Shown: in pieces, positions 19,201 to 28,244 of the stretch
How the letters are laid out: the number at the start of each line of letters is the position of its first letter
How positions within the stretch are numbered: position 1 is the first letter of the stretch
From: Acidimicrobiia bacterium
GTDB lineage: Bacteria; Actinomycetota; Acidimicrobiia; Acidimicrobiales; Aldehydirespiratoraceae
Reading direction: 5' to 3'
Length of the DNA: 64,000 bases
Assembly (NCBI GenBank): GCA_022819505.1
Contig: JAJEHD010000019.1
Coordinates: 496,001-560,000 of the forward strand
Position numbers and translations under genes: made by a program
The notes under the pieces: generated by a model
Database searches by the model: none
The model's input: the letters and a program-made list of their open reading frames with translations, nothing else
Told to the model about the DNA's origin: nothing

Positions 19201-19720
19201 GCGCGGAGAGGGCCTGGTGGACCGACAGGTAGCCCTCGACGGCGGCTGCCGGAGCCGAGTCACCGCTCATGCCGACTGCCGACAGCAGGTCCGACACGGC
19301 CCGCGCCGCCCGCAGCCGGTCCCGCCCGATCGCCCACAGGCCGTCACGGATCCGTACCAGTTGCTCGTTGAAGTGCTCCAGCTCGCCAGGGTCCAGCGAG
19401 GGGTCCGCGTCCAGGCGGGACTCCATGCCGGCGACCGCAGCCATGGCCGCCTCGATGAGGTGCTCCAGAGTCTGGACCGTCGCCGGTGACGCCAGCAGGA
19501 GTCGCAGGCCCGGAACCCCGCCCAGCAGGCCGTTGGCCTCCTGCAGGCGATCAGCCGCCGCCTCCAGGGTCCCGGCCACACCGTCCAGAGCGCCGCTGGA
19601 CGCCGCGGCCGCGGCCTCTGCGAGAACCGACGCGGCGGCCTCCACCAGGCCGGTGACATCGGCGGCCTCCGGGACGGGCCGCGACGCCGGACGGCGCACT
19701 ATGGCGATGATCCCGCACAT
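16253..19720 (-). CDS. Giant GlmS-like glutamine amidotransferase/SIS protein
   Basis: A 1155-residue relative of glucosamine-6-phosphate synthase (normally about 600 residues). The glutaminase nucleophile is Cys2 (MCGII), but a helical Ala-rich insert of roughly 110 residues separates it from RGRDSAG (180-186). HTRWAS (274-279), NGDVDN (308-313) and DSKT (332-335) follow. The linker HYLLKEIGEAP (483-493) leads to two SIS domains: SQSGTTTDTN (596-605), VASTKAF (649-655), then KLSE (738-741) and KKH (755-757), which match catalytic GlmS residues. About 300 extra residues follow. One base separates it from glmM, supporting a role in glucosamine-6-phosphate supply. Confidence 0.75.
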   Translation of the reverse strand: MCGIIAIVRRPASRPVPEAADVTGLVEAAASVLAEAAAAASSGALDGVAGTLEAAADRLQEANGLLGGVPGLRLLLASPATVQTLEHLIEAAMAAVAGMESRLDADPSLDPGELEHFNEQLVRIRDGLWAIGRDRLRAARAVSDLLSAVGMSGDSAPAAAVEGYLSVHQALSALDRLEVRGRDSAGLHLQISGHGLDPGDPAVAEALERRSGDESFGSGSVRLVDGVLSIVYKTAAEIGELGDNTAALRAAVASDDLLAAALASSDARVLVLGHTRWASVGIISEANAHPLNSELLGENTPYVVGAINGDVDNYAELLDAAGVRVPPAITTDSKTVPALMGRRTAQGLDPGEAFRRTVAECEGSVAVAVCAAEAPGRLQLALRGSGQALYVGLADDAFIVASEPYGVVEETSRYLRMDGEAVAAGANPSSGRGQIVELDAARAGLLSGVARHSYDGTSLPVTSTEISTASITTRDVDRGDHRHYLLKEIGEAPSSFRKTLRGRIIDTETGPDLAIGPDTLPDAVRSGLRDGSVSSVLAIGQGTAAVAGESFALCLGSLLATAGGQAALDVKALPATELSAFGLRADMSDTLVVAISQSGTTTDTNRTVELVKARGASVVAVVNRRNSDLTDRADGVLYTSDGRDVEMSVASTKAFYSQVAAGCLLAVAIAGESAGDRVMAAGRGLLESLRSMPGVLETVLRRRTAIGEAARSLALNRRHWAVVGNGPNQVAAREVRIKLSELCYMSISSDITEDKKHIDLSAEPLVVVCAAGLSGSVADDVAKEVAIFGAHRAAPVVVADDGDTRFDGASAVLGVPAVDPRLAFLPATMVGHLFGYEAALAIDAGARPLREARAAIEAAAARSDTTAEEVLRLARPALEAGAAAFSAGLRRGAYDGHMEASTAVLITTLMRYALGLVPLDTYELELGRVGTPEAVVDDLAGALSVGIDELTRPIDAIRHQAKTVTVGISRSDQALLEAPLIQAVLAAGAPRDRLSYSTIRALADLGPGVVEVLGHTRYRLDGLDTIAVVDQGGVASNMASRTAASPALTGSKHRVAVERRVLAARGRHDGRTVVFVPEVAAGSTVGITLLHVRFAESLPVAAARGVLQGYYNRYSELRDAVTETEPDFDEERLARIAAVELLTSPIGDLADHWRS

Positions 19721-19721
19721 G

Positions 19722-21068
19722 TCAGGGCAGCACCGCCTCGATCCTGGCCGCCAGTCGATCGGCCTCGGCCTGGGCCGTGCCGGTGTCGGCGGCCTCCACC
19801 ATCACCCGGATCATCGGCTCGGTTCCCGACGGGCGCACCAGCACCCGGCCCGAGTCCCCCAGGCGCGCCGCGGCTTCTGACGCGATCTCGCCGAGCGTCT
19901 CGTCAAGGTCAGCCGGTCGCTCCGAGGCGCGCATCGGCACACCTACCAGCACCTGCGGCAGCCGGGTCATGGCCTCGGCCGCGAGATCTCCCAGACTGCT
20001 CCCGGATCGTTTCACCGCGTCCAGCAGGTGCACCGCGGTCAGCATCCCGTCGCCCGTGGTGGCCAGGTCGCGGAATATCAGATGGCCCGACTGCTCCCCG
20101 CCCAGCACCAGGCCTCGCTCCTCCAGCGCTTCGAGCACGAAGCGGTCGCCCACCGGGGTCTCGACGACGCCCACGCCGCGCCCGGCCATGGCTTGCCGGA
20201 GACCGAGATTGGCCATAACGGTGACCGCCACCGCGTTCCCGGCGAGCCGCCCCCGCTGAGCACGGTCGATGGCACAGACGGCGAGGATCTGGTCGCCGTC
20301 GACGAGCGTCCCGGCGCCGTCGACGGCCAGCACCCGGTCTGCGTCCCCGTCGAAGGCGAGGCCGGCGTCGGCGCCGGACGACACCACCGCGGCCTGCAGG
20401 CTCTCGGGGTGCAGGGATCCGCAGCCTTCGTTGATGTTGTAGCCGTCCGGCGAGGCGTGAATGACCTCCACTCCGGCACCCAGGCCGCTCAGGCACTCGG
20501 GAGCAGAACGGTAGGCAGCACCGTTGGCCGCGTCGACGACAACCCGCAGGCCTGACAGGTCGCGCCCTTCGAGGCTCGCGGCCACGGCCCGGATGTGGCT
20601 CTCGCGGGCCCGGTCCCCTTCGACCGATCCCGGGCCGCCGCTGGCAGGAGCCGCCCTCCCCTGGCGTGATGGGAGTTCTCCGGCGCTCGCGAGGCCGCGC
20701 TCTATGTCGTGCTGAGCCTCGTCACTGAGCTTGCGGCCCCCAGGCGCGAACAGCTTCACGCCGTTGTCGTGCCACGGATTGTGAGACGCCGACACCACCG
20801 CGCCGGCGACATCCTCATCGGCACACCAGCGGGCCACCGCGGGGGTCGGTACCACGCCCAGGTCCACCGCGGATCCTCCGACGTGTTGCACGCCCCGGCT
20901 CAGGGCCTCGACAAGGCCAGGACCGGAGATCCTGGTGTCCCGCCCCACCGCAAAGCGCTCTGCGCCGAGAACATCAGCCGCGGTCCGGCCCAGGGCCTCC
21001 ACCGCCTCGCTAGTCAGCTCGCTGCGGGTGTCGCCGCGGACCCCGTCGGTGCCGAAAGCCAGCGTCAC
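19722..21068 (-). CDS. glmM: Phosphoglucosamine mutase
   Basis: Interconverts glucosamine-6-phosphate and glucosamine-1-phosphate on the way to UDP-GlcNAc. The 448 residues start LAFGTDGVRGD and carry the phosphoserine loop VVSASHNPWHDNG (active Ser95), the Mg loop DGDADR, the sugar-binding GEQSGH and the phosphate-binding RPSGTEPMIRVM. GTG start. Directly upstream of the GlmS-like gene, so two successive steps are probably co-expressed. Confidence 0.96.
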   Translation of the reverse strand: MTLAFGTDGVRGDTRSELTSEAVEALGRTAADVLGAERFAVGRDTRISGPGLVEALSRGVQHVGGSAVDLGVVPTPAVARWCADEDVAGAVVSASHNPWHDNGVKLFAPGGRKLSDEAQHDIERGLASAGELPSRQGRAAPASGGPGSVEGDRARESHIRAVAASLEGRDLSGLRVVVDAANGAAYRSAPECLSGLGAGVEVIHASPDGYNINEGCGSLHPESLQAAVVSSGADAGLAFDGDADRVLAVDGAGTLVDGDQILAVCAIDRAQRGRLAGNAVAVTVMANLGLRQAMAGRGVGVVETPVGDRFVLEALEERGLVLGGEQSGHLIFRDLATTGDGMLTAVHLLDAVKRSGSSLGDLAAEAMTRLPQVLVGVPMRASERPADLDETLGEIASEAAARLGDSGRVLVRPSGTEPMIRVMVEAADTGTAQAEADRLAARIEAVLP

Positions 21069-21124
21069 GGCGCCGCCCCGTCGTCACCGCCCGGCGTGAC
21101 CATCCGGGACCGGCATTGTCTCGC

Positions 21125-21172
21125 GAACTGGCAGCCGAAGAAGCCCGAACGGGCACAAACAGCTGCCAATTC
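21125..21172. repeat. Dispersed hairpin-forming repeat, family 2, copy 2
   Basis: 48 bases from GAACTGGCAGCC to CAGCTGCCAATTC. The ends pair (GAACTGGCAGC against GCTGCCAATTC, one G-T), and an inner GCCCG-AA-CGGGC palindrome sits near the middle. It lies 14 bases after the rpsI stop and may end the ribosomal transcript before glmM. Confidence 0.7.
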
Positions 21173-21186
21173 GGCCCGGGAGGCCG

Positions 21187-21579
21187 TCAGCGCTTGCTGT
21201 ACTGCGGCGCCTTGCGAGCCTTCTTGAGGCCGTACTTCTTCGATTCCTTCTTGCGCGGGTCGCGGGTGAGGTACCCGCCCTTCTTGAGCGTGTCCCGCAG
21301 CTCGGGCTCGACCTCGACCAGCCCCCGGGAGATGCCCAGCTGCAGAGCGCCGGCCTGGCCGCTGGACCCGCCGCCGCCGATGCTGGCGTCGATGTCGTAG
21401 CGGCCCTCAGTGGCCGTGACCGTCAGCGGCTCGAGTATCTGCATCCGGTGGGTCTGCGACGGGAAGTAGTCCTCCACCGGCCGTCCGTTGACCACGATCT
21501 TGCCGACACCGGCGCGGAGGCGGACCCGGGCGACGGACCGCTTGCGGCGTCCGGTGGCTTGTACCAGTGGTGCGCTCAT
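21187..21579 (-). CDS. rpsI: 30S ribosomal protein S9
   Basis: Small-subunit head protein whose C-terminal tail reaches the P-site tRNA. The 130 residues end in the conserved KKARKAPQYSKR, and residues 10-20 (TGRRKRSVARV) match the family start. The second gene of the rplM-rpsI pair, 38 bases after rplM, and the last ribosomal protein gene of the block; a hairpin-forming repeat follows its stop. Confidence 0.98.
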   Translation of the reverse strand: MSAPLVQATGRRKRSVARVRLRAGVGKIVVNGRPVEDYFPSQTHRMQILEPLTVTATEGRYDIDASIGGGGSSGQAGALQLGISRGLVEVEPELRDTLKKGGYLTRDPRKKESKKYGLKKARKAPQYSKR

Positions 21580-21617
21580 CGTTCGATCACCTCAATCGTG
21601 CCGTGCGCCGACATCCC

Positions 21618-22064
21618 TCATCGGGCCCGGGCGTGCTCGATGACATAGGGCTGGGGCCGCTGGGCCGCGTGGGGATGGGTGGGGCCTGCATAGACCTTCA
21701 ACTTGCGGATCTGCGCCCGGCCGAGACGGGTCTTGGGCAGCATGCCCCGGACCGTGTCGCGCACCGCCTCATCGGGACGGCGGGCCATCTTGGAGCCGTA
21801 GGTCTCGGTGCGCAGGCCGCCCGGGTAGCCGGAGTGGCGGTACACCAGCTTGGTGTCGGCCTTGTTGGCGGTGAGCACGACCTTCTCGGCGTTGACGATG
21901 ATCACGTGGTCGCCAGTGTCGATGTGAGGGGCGAAGGTGGGCTTGTGCTTGCCGCGCAGCAGCCCGGCCACCTCGGATGCCAGCCGCCCGAGCACCATGC
22001 CCTCGGCGTCGACGAGGTGCCAGCTGCGCTCGATCTCTGAGGCTTTGGGGCTGTAGGTCGCCAC
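21618..22064 (-). CDS. rplM: 50S ribosomal protein L13
   Basis: Early-assembly large-subunit protein. With the GTG at 22064 the product is 148 residues, starting [20 protein letters not shown] as in actinobacterial L13. The GTG is preceded by a GGAG Shine-Dalgarno; the longer upstream frame adds unrelated residues. The signatures [18 protein letters not shown] and [10 protein letters not shown] are present. It opens rplM-rpsI, 96 bases after truA, with no obvious promoter in that gap. Confidence 0.97.
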   Translation of the reverse strand: MATYSPKASEIERSWHLVDAEGMVLGRLASEVAGLLRGKHKPTFAPHIDTGDHVIIVNAEKVVLTANKADTKLVYRHSGYPGGLRTETYGSKMARRPDEAVRDTVRGMLPKTRLGRAQIRKLKVYAGPTHPHAAQRPQPYVIEHARAR

Positions 22065-22160
22065 GTTCGCTCCGTTGGTCTCGTCGCTCGGCGGACGGCC
22101 TCTCAGGCTACGGCCGGCCCCGCCAAACGACACCCGCCCGCCGCCAGCATCACGCCGGCA

Positions 22161-22901
22161 TCAGCGGTCGTAGAGGGCGGACCAGAGGACCAGGCCGTGG
22201 GGAGGGGCCGGGCTGGGTGTGGCGCTGCGGTCGCGGGCCGCGATGATGGCGCCGACGTCGGAGGGCTTGTGCCGGCCCAGCCCGACCGACACCAGCAGTG
22301 CCACCAGTGAGCGCACCATCTGGTGGCAGAACGCGCTGGCCTCGATCTCGAACACGGCGACATCGCCCTCGAGCCACCACACGGCCCGCCGCACGGTGCG
22401 GACCATCGACTGGCGCTCCTTCGACGGGTTGCGGCGGCAGAACGAGCTGAAGTCGTGGGTGCCCAGCAGCCGGTCGGCGGCGGTGCGCATGGCCCGCAGA
22501 TCCAGCGGCCGCTCGACATGCCAGCACAGGCCGGCTGCCAGCGGGTTCGGCACCGGCGAGTTCAGCACCCGGTAGCGGTAGACGCGGCCGGTGCACGACC
22601 GGCGGGCGTCGAAGTCAGGGGACGCGATGCTGGCTCTCGACACCGAGATGCGCGGCGCGCACATGCGGTTGATGGCTCGCACCAGCCGGACGGGGTCGGC
22701 CCTCTCCAGGTCGGCGTCGAAGGAGATCACCTGGGCCCGGGCGTGCACGCCGCGGTCGGTCCGGCCCGCGCAGACGATCTCGACCCGATGGCCCAGCACG
22801 CTGGCCAAGGCGTCGCCGAGGGTCCCGGCCACCGTGGGCACTGGATCGTTGCGGGCGAATCCGTGGAACTCCGAGCCGTCATAGGCAACCGTCATCCGCA
22901 T
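22161..22901 (-). CDS. truA: tRNA pseudouridine(38-40) synthase TruA
   Basis: Makes pseudouridine at positions 38-40 of the tRNA anticodon arm. From the ATG at 22901 the protein has 246 residues, beginning MRMTVAYDGSEFHGFARN. The catalytic Asp49 lies in AGRTDRGVHA, and FDARRSCTGRVYRYR, the FSSFCRR loop and FCHQMVRSLVA are as expected. A TTG start at 22937 directly after the rplQ stop would add twelve residues but has no Shine-Dalgarno. The rplQ-truA order is usual in actinobacteria. Confidence 0.95.
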   Translation of the reverse strand: MRMTVAYDGSEFHGFARNDPVPTVAGTLGDALASVLGHRVEIVCAGRTDRGVHARAQVISFDADLERADPVRLVRAINRMCAPRISVSRASIASPDFDARRSCTGRVYRYRVLNSPVPNPLAAGLCWHVERPLDLRAMRTAADRLLGTHDFSSFCRRNPSKERQSMVRTVRRAVWWLEGDVAVFEIEASAFCHQMVRSLVALLVSVGLGRHKPSDVGAIIAARDRSATPSPAPPHGLVLWSALYDR

Positions 22902-22937
22902 GCGGACGACGCCCACCGGTTCAGAATCGGAGGTCAA

Positions 22938-23291
22938 TCAGACCAGTTCGATGCGGGCCATCGGGGCGTTGTCGCCGTGGCGGGGCCCGAGCTTGACGAT
23001 CCGGGTGTAGCCGCCGGGACGGTCCACGTAGCGGGGGCCGATGTCGTCGAAGAGCTTCGAGGCCATCTCCCGGTCGCCCAGGAACCTGACGACCTGACGG
23101 TGGTTGTGAACCCCGCCGCGACGGGCCTTGGTGATCATCTTCTCCGCGATGGGACGCATCGCCTTGGCCTTCGCCTCGGTGGTGGTGATGCCCTCGGCCG
23201 CGATCAGAGACGCGACCAGGTTGGCCATCATCAGCCTCTGGTGGCGGCTGCTGCCCCCGAAGCGGCGTCCCTTGCGGGGGCGGGCCGGCAC
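22938..23291 (-). CDS. rplQ: 50S ribosomal protein L17
   Basis: Large-subunit protein near the exit tunnel rim. It has 117 residues with the family start PRKGRRFGGSSRHQRLMMANL and the end GDNAPMARIELV. GTG start one base after the rpoA stop, continuing the alpha operon (rpsM-rpsK-rpsD-rpoA-rplQ). Confidence 0.98.
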   Translation of the reverse strand: MPARPRKGRRFGGSSRHQRLMMANLVASLIAAEGITTTEAKAKAMRPIAEKMITKARRGGVHNHRQVVRFLGDREMASKLFDDIGPRYVDRPGGYTRIVKLGPRHGDNAPMARIELV

Positions 23292-23292
23292 G

Positions 23293-24234
23293 TCAGGCCC
23301 CGCCCCGCAGCGACAAGCCCCGCTCGTCGAGCTTGGCGATGACCTCGTCGAGGCTCTTCTCGCCGAAGTTGGTGATGGCCAGCAGATCGTCGGGGGTCTT
23401 GTCCAGCAGCTCGCTCAGCGTGTTGATCTGCGCCCGCTTGAGACAGTTACGGGGACGCTCGGTCAGCTCCAGATCGTCCACCATGAGCTCGGCCTCGGCC
23501 TCGCCCTGGGGTGCGGTCGCCACCTCGCCGAGCTCGAGGCCGCGAGGGTCTTCGCTGAGGTCCTCGACCAGCTCGATGAGGCTGCGCAGGGTGGCGCCGG
23601 CTGAGGCCACCGCCTCGGCCGGCGAGATCGATCCGTCGGTCTCGACGTCCAGCACCAGCAGGTCGTAGTCGGTCGACTGCTCGACGCGGGTGGCTTCGAC
23701 GTTGAAGGCGACCCTCCGCACCGGCGAGTAGATCGAGTCGACCGGTATCACGCCGATGGCTGCTGTCAACTCCTTGTTCTCCTCGGCGGACACGTAGCCC
23801 CGGCCCCGGGCGACGGTGATGTCGACCGCCAGGCGGCCGGCCCGGTTCAGGGTGGCGAGCGGCGCCTCCGGGTTGAGGATCTCGACGTCGGGATGGCGCT
23901 GGATGTCGGCCGCAGTGACGTCGGCCGGGCCCCGGACATCGAGCCGGAGCGTCACGGGCTCCTCGCAGAGGACGACCAGCACCAGGTCCTTGAGGTTCAG
24001 GATGATGTCGGTGACGTCCTCGGCCACGCCTGCGATGGTCGCGAACTCGTGGAGGGCGCTGTCGAAGCGGACCTGGGTCACGGCCGCTCCCGGGATCGAC
24101 GAGAGCAGCGTGCGCCGCAGCGAGTTGCCGATCGTGTGCCCGAAGCCGGGCTCGAGCGGGCCGATCTCGAATTGCTGTCGGTTGCCCTCGGTCGCCTCGC
24201 GAAGCTCGACCGTGGGGCGCTGCATTACAAGCAT
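23293..24234 (-). CDS. rpoA: RNA polymerase alpha subunit
   Basis: Dimerises to nucleate RNA polymerase assembly and contacts UP elements and activators. The 313 residues from the ATG at 24234 hold the N-terminal assembly domain (EPGFGHTIGNSLRRTLLSSI) and the C-terminal helix-hairpin-helix domain (NCLKRAQINTLSELLDKT, NFGEKSLDEV). An ATG three codons further in is an alternative start. Longer upstream frames add unrelated sequence. It follows rpsD after 74 bases. Confidence 0.98.
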   Translation of the reverse strand: MLVMQRPTVELREATEGNRQQFEIGPLEPGFGHTIGNSLRRTLLSSIPGAAVTQVRFDSALHEFATIAGVAEDVTDIILNLKDLVLVVLCEEPVTLRLDVRGPADVTAADIQRHPDVEILNPEAPLATLNRAGRLAVDITVARGRGYVSAEENKELTAAIGVIPVDSIYSPVRRVAFNVEATRVEQSTDYDLLVLDVETDGSISPAEAVASAGATLRSLIELVEDLSEDPRGLELGEVATAPQGEAEAELMVDDLELTERPRNCLKRAQINTLSELLDKTPDDLLAITNFGEKSLDEVIAKLDERGLSLRGGA

Positions 24235-24308
24235 GGGACTCCTCGACTCTGCTGCGTCGGGCAGGACCCGGCCGGCGCCGAGTGCTGCCCCGTGGGTATG
24301 GGATCCAA

Positions 24309-24926
24309 CTACTTCGAGTACAGCTCGACGATGAGCTGCTCCCGGATCGGCACGTCGATCTGCTCGCGGATGGGCAGGTCGCGCACCGTGGCCGTGAAGG
24401 CATCGGCGCCGCGGTCGATCCAGGCGGGCGGGTTGCGATCGAGCACGTCCACGTTCCACTGGATCGTGGACGAGTCGCGGATCTTGGCCCGCAGCTCGAT
24501 GACGTCGCCCTTGCGCAGCCGGTAGCTGGGGATCGTTACCCGGGAGCCGTTCACGTTGACATGGCCATGGTTGACCATCTGGCGGGCCTGGGGGCGGGTG
24601 GCGCCCCAGCCCATGCGATAGACGAAGTTGTCGAGCCGCAACTCCAGGAAGCGCAGCATGTTCTCGCCGGTCACACCCTGGCGACGGCTGGCCTCCGCGA
24701 AGAGGTTGCGGAACTGGCGCTCGGTGAGCCCGTAAGTGAAGCGGGCCTTCTGCTTCTCCTGCATCTGCACCAGGAACTCTGAGGCGGTGTTGCGCCGCCG
24801 GGAGCGGCCCCGCTCACCGGGAGGGTACGGTCGCCGGTCGAGGGCGATCGCCTCGCCCTTGGTGCCCCAGATGTTGGTGTTGAGCCGGCGCGACACCCGC
24901 GCCTTGGGTCCCGTGTAGCGCGACAT
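24309..24926 (-). CDS. rpsD: 30S ribosomal protein S4
   Basis: Primary 16S rRNA binder at the mRNA entry side. The 205 residues begin MSRYTGPKARVSRRL. The zinc cysteines of C+ type S4 are absent, so this is the zinc-free form. The S4 domain RLDNFVYRMGWGATRPQARQ and the motif VNVNGSRVTIPSYRLRKGD are present. S4 may repress the alpha operon, but no pseudoknot was identified. One base after rpsK. Confidence 0.98.
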   Translation of the reverse strand: MSRYTGPKARVSRRLNTNIWGTKGEAIALDRRPYPPGERGRSRRRNTASEFLVQMQEKQKARFTYGLTERQFRNLFAEASRRQGVTGENMLRFLELRLDNFVYRMGWGATRPQARQMVNHGHVNVNGSRVTIPSYRLRKGDVIELRAKIRDSSTIQWNVDVLDRNPPAWIDRGADAFTATVRDLPIREQIDVPIREQLIVELYSK

Positions 24927-24927
24927 G

Positions 24928-25326
24928 TCAGACCCTTCTGCGCTTGGGCTGGCGGCAGCCGTTGTGGGGCACGGGCGTCACATCGGTGATGCCGGTCACG
25001 TCGATGCCGACGTTCTGCAGCGAGCGAATAGCGGTCTCGCGACCCGAGCCGGGTCCCTTGACCTGAACGTCGACCTTGCGCAGGCCGTGCTCCATGGCCT
25101 TGCGGGCCGCCTGCTCGGCCGCCATCTGCGCCGCGAACGGCGTCGACTTGCGGGAGCCCTTGAAGCCCACGTTGCCGGCCGACGCCCACGACACGACGTT
25201 GCCCTGAAGATCGGTGATGGTGATGATCGTGTTGTTGAACGAGCTCTTGATGTGGGCCACGCCGTGAGTGACGTTCTTGCGCTCACGCTTCCGGGTGCGC
25301 CTCCGGTCAGAGGATGGTTTCGCCAT
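24928..25326 (-). CDS. rpsK: 30S ribosomal protein S11
   Basis: Platform protein near the E site and the Shine-Dalgarno duplex. It has 132 residues with [30 protein letters not shown] and the family C-terminus [18 protein letters not shown]. Thirteen bases separate it from rpsM upstream. Confidence 0.98.
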   Translation of the reverse strand: MAKPSSDRRRTRKRERKNVTHGVAHIKSSFNNTIITITDLQGNVVSWASAGNVGFKGSRKSTPFAAQMAAEQAARKAMEHGLRKVDVQVKGPGSGRETAIRSLQNVGIDVTGITDVTPVPHNGCRQPKRRRV

Positions 25327-25339
25327 TGCTGCCAGCCGC

Positions 25340-25717
25340 CTACTTCTTGACCTTCTTCTTGCCGGCCACCGTGCGCTTGGGGCCCTTGCGGGTGCGGGCG
25401 TTGGTGTGGGTCCGCTGACCCCGCACGGGAAGCCCGCGGCGGTGCCGCAGTCCCTGGTAGCAGCCGATCTCCATCTTGCGCTTGATGTCCTGGGACACCT
25501 CCCGCCGCAGGTCGCCCTCCACCCTGACGTTGGCGTCGATGAAGCCGCGCAGCCGCGCCACCTCGTCGTCGGTGAGGTTCCGCACCCGGGTGCCGGGGTT
25601 GATCTCGGCCGCCTGGCAGATCTGCTGGGCAGTGCTGCGTCCGATGCCGTAGATGTAGGTCAACGAGATCTCGACCCGCTTCTCGCGGGGGATGTCGACG
25701 CCGGAGATACGCGCCAT
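25340..25717 (-). CDS. rpsM: 30S ribosomal protein S13
   Basis: Head protein forming bridges B1a/B1b to the large subunit. The 125 residues start [20 protein letters not shown], followed by [13 protein letters not shown]. The basic tail [20 protein letters not shown] approaches P-site tRNA. First gene of the alpha group after rpmJ. Confidence 0.98.
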   Translation of the reverse strand: MARISGVDIPREKRVEISLTYIYGIGRSTAQQICQAAEINPGTRVRNLTDDEVARLRGFIDANVRVEGDLRREVSQDIKRKMEIGCYQGLRHRRGLPVRGQRTHTNARTRKGPKRTVAGKKKVKK

Positions 25718-25751
25718 CTAGTCCTGCTTCCCTGGTGAGGTGAGCACCGTC

Positions 25752-25865
25752 TCAGCCCTGCCTCTGCTTGTGACGGGCGTTGTCGCAGATCACCATGACG
25801 CGCCCGCGCCGGCGGATGACCTTGCAGCGGTCGCAGATTTTCTTGACGCTCGGTCGGACCTTCAT
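25752..25865 (-). CDS. rpmJ: 50S ribosomal protein L36, zinc-binding form
   Basis: The smallest large-subunit protein, 37 residues from the ATG at 25865 ([20 protein letters not shown]). Zinc ligands Cys11, Cys14, Cys27 and His32 are all present, so this is the zinc-dependent C+ type. Its position between infA and rpsM is canonical. Upstream in-frame sequence runs antisense to the real infA frame and is not coding. Confidence 0.98.
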   Translation of the reverse strand: MKVRPSVKKICDRCKVIRRRGRVMVICDNARHKQRQG

Positions 25866-25878
25866 GGATGTTCGATGC

Positions 25879-26103
25879 TCACTTGTAGCGATAGGTGATT
25901 CGCCCCCGCTGGAGGTCGTAGGGCGTGACCTCGACCTGGACGCGGTCTCCGGGAAGTATCCGGATGTAGTGCATCCGCATCTTGCCCGAGATGTGGGCCA
26001 GCACGTAGTGGCCATTCTCGAGCTCCACGCGGAACATCGCGTTGGGAAGGGACTCCGTGACGGTTCCCTCCAATACGATCGCGTCCTCTTTGGGTTTCGG
26101 CAG
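25879..26103 (-). CDS. infA: Translation initiation factor IF-1 (probable CTG start)
   Basis: S1-fold factor that occupies the ribosomal A site during initiation. The conserved body [20 protein letters not shown] and [15 protein letters not shown] is intact. The only standard in-frame start, TTG at 26073, would delete the conserved N-terminus. Reading from the CTG at 26103 gives 74 residues beginning (M)[17 protein letters not shown], matching actinobacterial IF-1 (73 residues) along its length. A perfect AGGAGG lies seven bases before the CTG and no ATG, GTG or TTG occurs nearby upstream. No map gene separates it from adk. Confidence 0.9.
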   Translation of the reverse strand: MPKPKEDAIVLEGTVTESLPNAMFRVELENGHYVLAHISGKMRMHYIRILPGDRVQVEVTPYDLQRGRITYRYK

Positions 26104-26110
26104 TGTCTGG

Positions 26111-26116
26111 CCTCCT
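26111..26116 (-). promoter_or_regulatory. Shine-Dalgarno that fixes the infA CTG start
   Basis: A perfect AGGAGG (minus strand) seven bases upstream of CTG 26103-26101. It is 37 bases from the next in-frame candidate (TTG 26073), too far to serve it. Confidence 0.75.
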
Positions 26117-26214
26117 GTGGAGTGAGCCCCGGTCGGCGCGCGTCGGCACCGGCCCGAGGCCGAAAGGCAACGCTACCTGCGACAAAGCGCCCATCCAACC
26201 CTGCCAGGGGCCGG

Positions 26215-26787
26215 CTATCTGCGTTGGCGCTCGACGGCGGCTACCACCCGGTCGAACACCTCGCCTGGGGTCCCCACACCGTCGATGGTCGCCAGCAGCC
26301 CGCGTGCATCGAACCAGTCGAGCAGGGGCGCAGTCTGCTCCTCGTACAGCTCGAGCCGGCGCTGGATCGCCTCCAGCGTGTCGTCCGAGCGCCCCCGGTC
26401 CAGCATCCGGGCAGTCACCACGTCGATGGGTACGTCGATGTTCACGGCCACATCGAGCCGGTGGCCCGACTCGTCCAGGATGGCCTCCAGAGCGTCGGCC
26501 TGATCGCTGGTCCGGGGATACCCGTCGAGCAGAACCCCGCCGGCCGCAATGTCGGCATGGGTCAGGCGGTCGCGCACGATGCCGTTCATGATGTCGTCGC
26601 CCACCAGCCCGCCGGAATCCATGACCGCCTTGGCCTGGCGGCCGAGCTCGGTGCCCGCGGCCACCGCGGCCCTCAGGACGTCGCCGGTGGAGAGATGAAT
26701 GCAGCCGTAGGCTCCGATGAGGCGCTCCGACTGCGTTCCCTTGCCCGAGCCCTGACGACCCAGGATCACCATCCGAAGGGGAGCCAT
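26215..26787 (-). CDS. adk: Adenylate kinase, short (LID-less) type
   Basis: Balances ATP, ADP and AMP. The 190 residues from the ATG at 26787 are the short form, with [20 protein letters not shown] in place of the zinc LID domain, usual in actinobacteria. The P-loop reads GRQGSGKGT rather than the common GPPGAGKGT. The AMP site ([11 protein letters not shown]) and LLDGYPRT are typical. A TTG one codon earlier is not needed. It follows secY after 71 bases that contain a duplicated secY tail. Confidence 0.96.
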   Translation of the reverse strand: MAPLRMVILGRQGSGKGTQSERLIGAYGCIHLSTGDVLRAAVAAGTELGRQAKAVMDSGGLVGDDIMNGIVRDRLTHADIAAGGVLLDGYPRTSDQADALEAILDESGHRLDVAVNIDVPIDVVTARMLDRGRSDDTLEAIQRRLELYEEQTAPLLDWFDARGLLATIDGVGTPGEVFDRVVAAVERQRR

Positions 26788-26795
26788 CAACGACT

Positions 26796-26849
26796 ACTTG
26801 AGGAAGCCTCTGCGTGGTTGGCTCATCATCAGCTGGCTGTCGATCTGCT
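26796..26849 (-). repeat. Degenerate second copy of the secY 3' end
   Basis: ACTTGAGGAAGCC (26796-26808) and the 28 bases 26822-26849 repeat, base for base, 26861-26873 and 26884-26911 in the secY C-terminal coding region. The two copies are joined by different short segments of 13 and 10 bases. On the minus strand the copy would encode QQIDSQLMMSQPRRGFLK then a stop, out of frame with secY. Confidence 0.85.
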
Positions 26850-26858
26850 GCCAACCGG

Positions 26859-28187
<1,329 letters not shown>

Positions 28188-28244
28188 AGCCGGCTCCCTC
28201 CCCCAGTCCGGTAAGCGTCCCGGGTCCTCACAGCCATCTCCGGA

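Noticed and set aside
22935..22937. TTG 22937 as the truA start
   Set aside because: No ribosome-binding site, and the twelve extra residues match nothing in TruA; the ATG at 22901 gives the family N-terminus. Coupling to rplQ keeps it conceivable.
26071..26073. TTG 26073 as the infA start
   Set aside because: It removes the conserved N-terminal ten residues and has no Shine-Dalgarno at a usable distance; CTG 26103 does.
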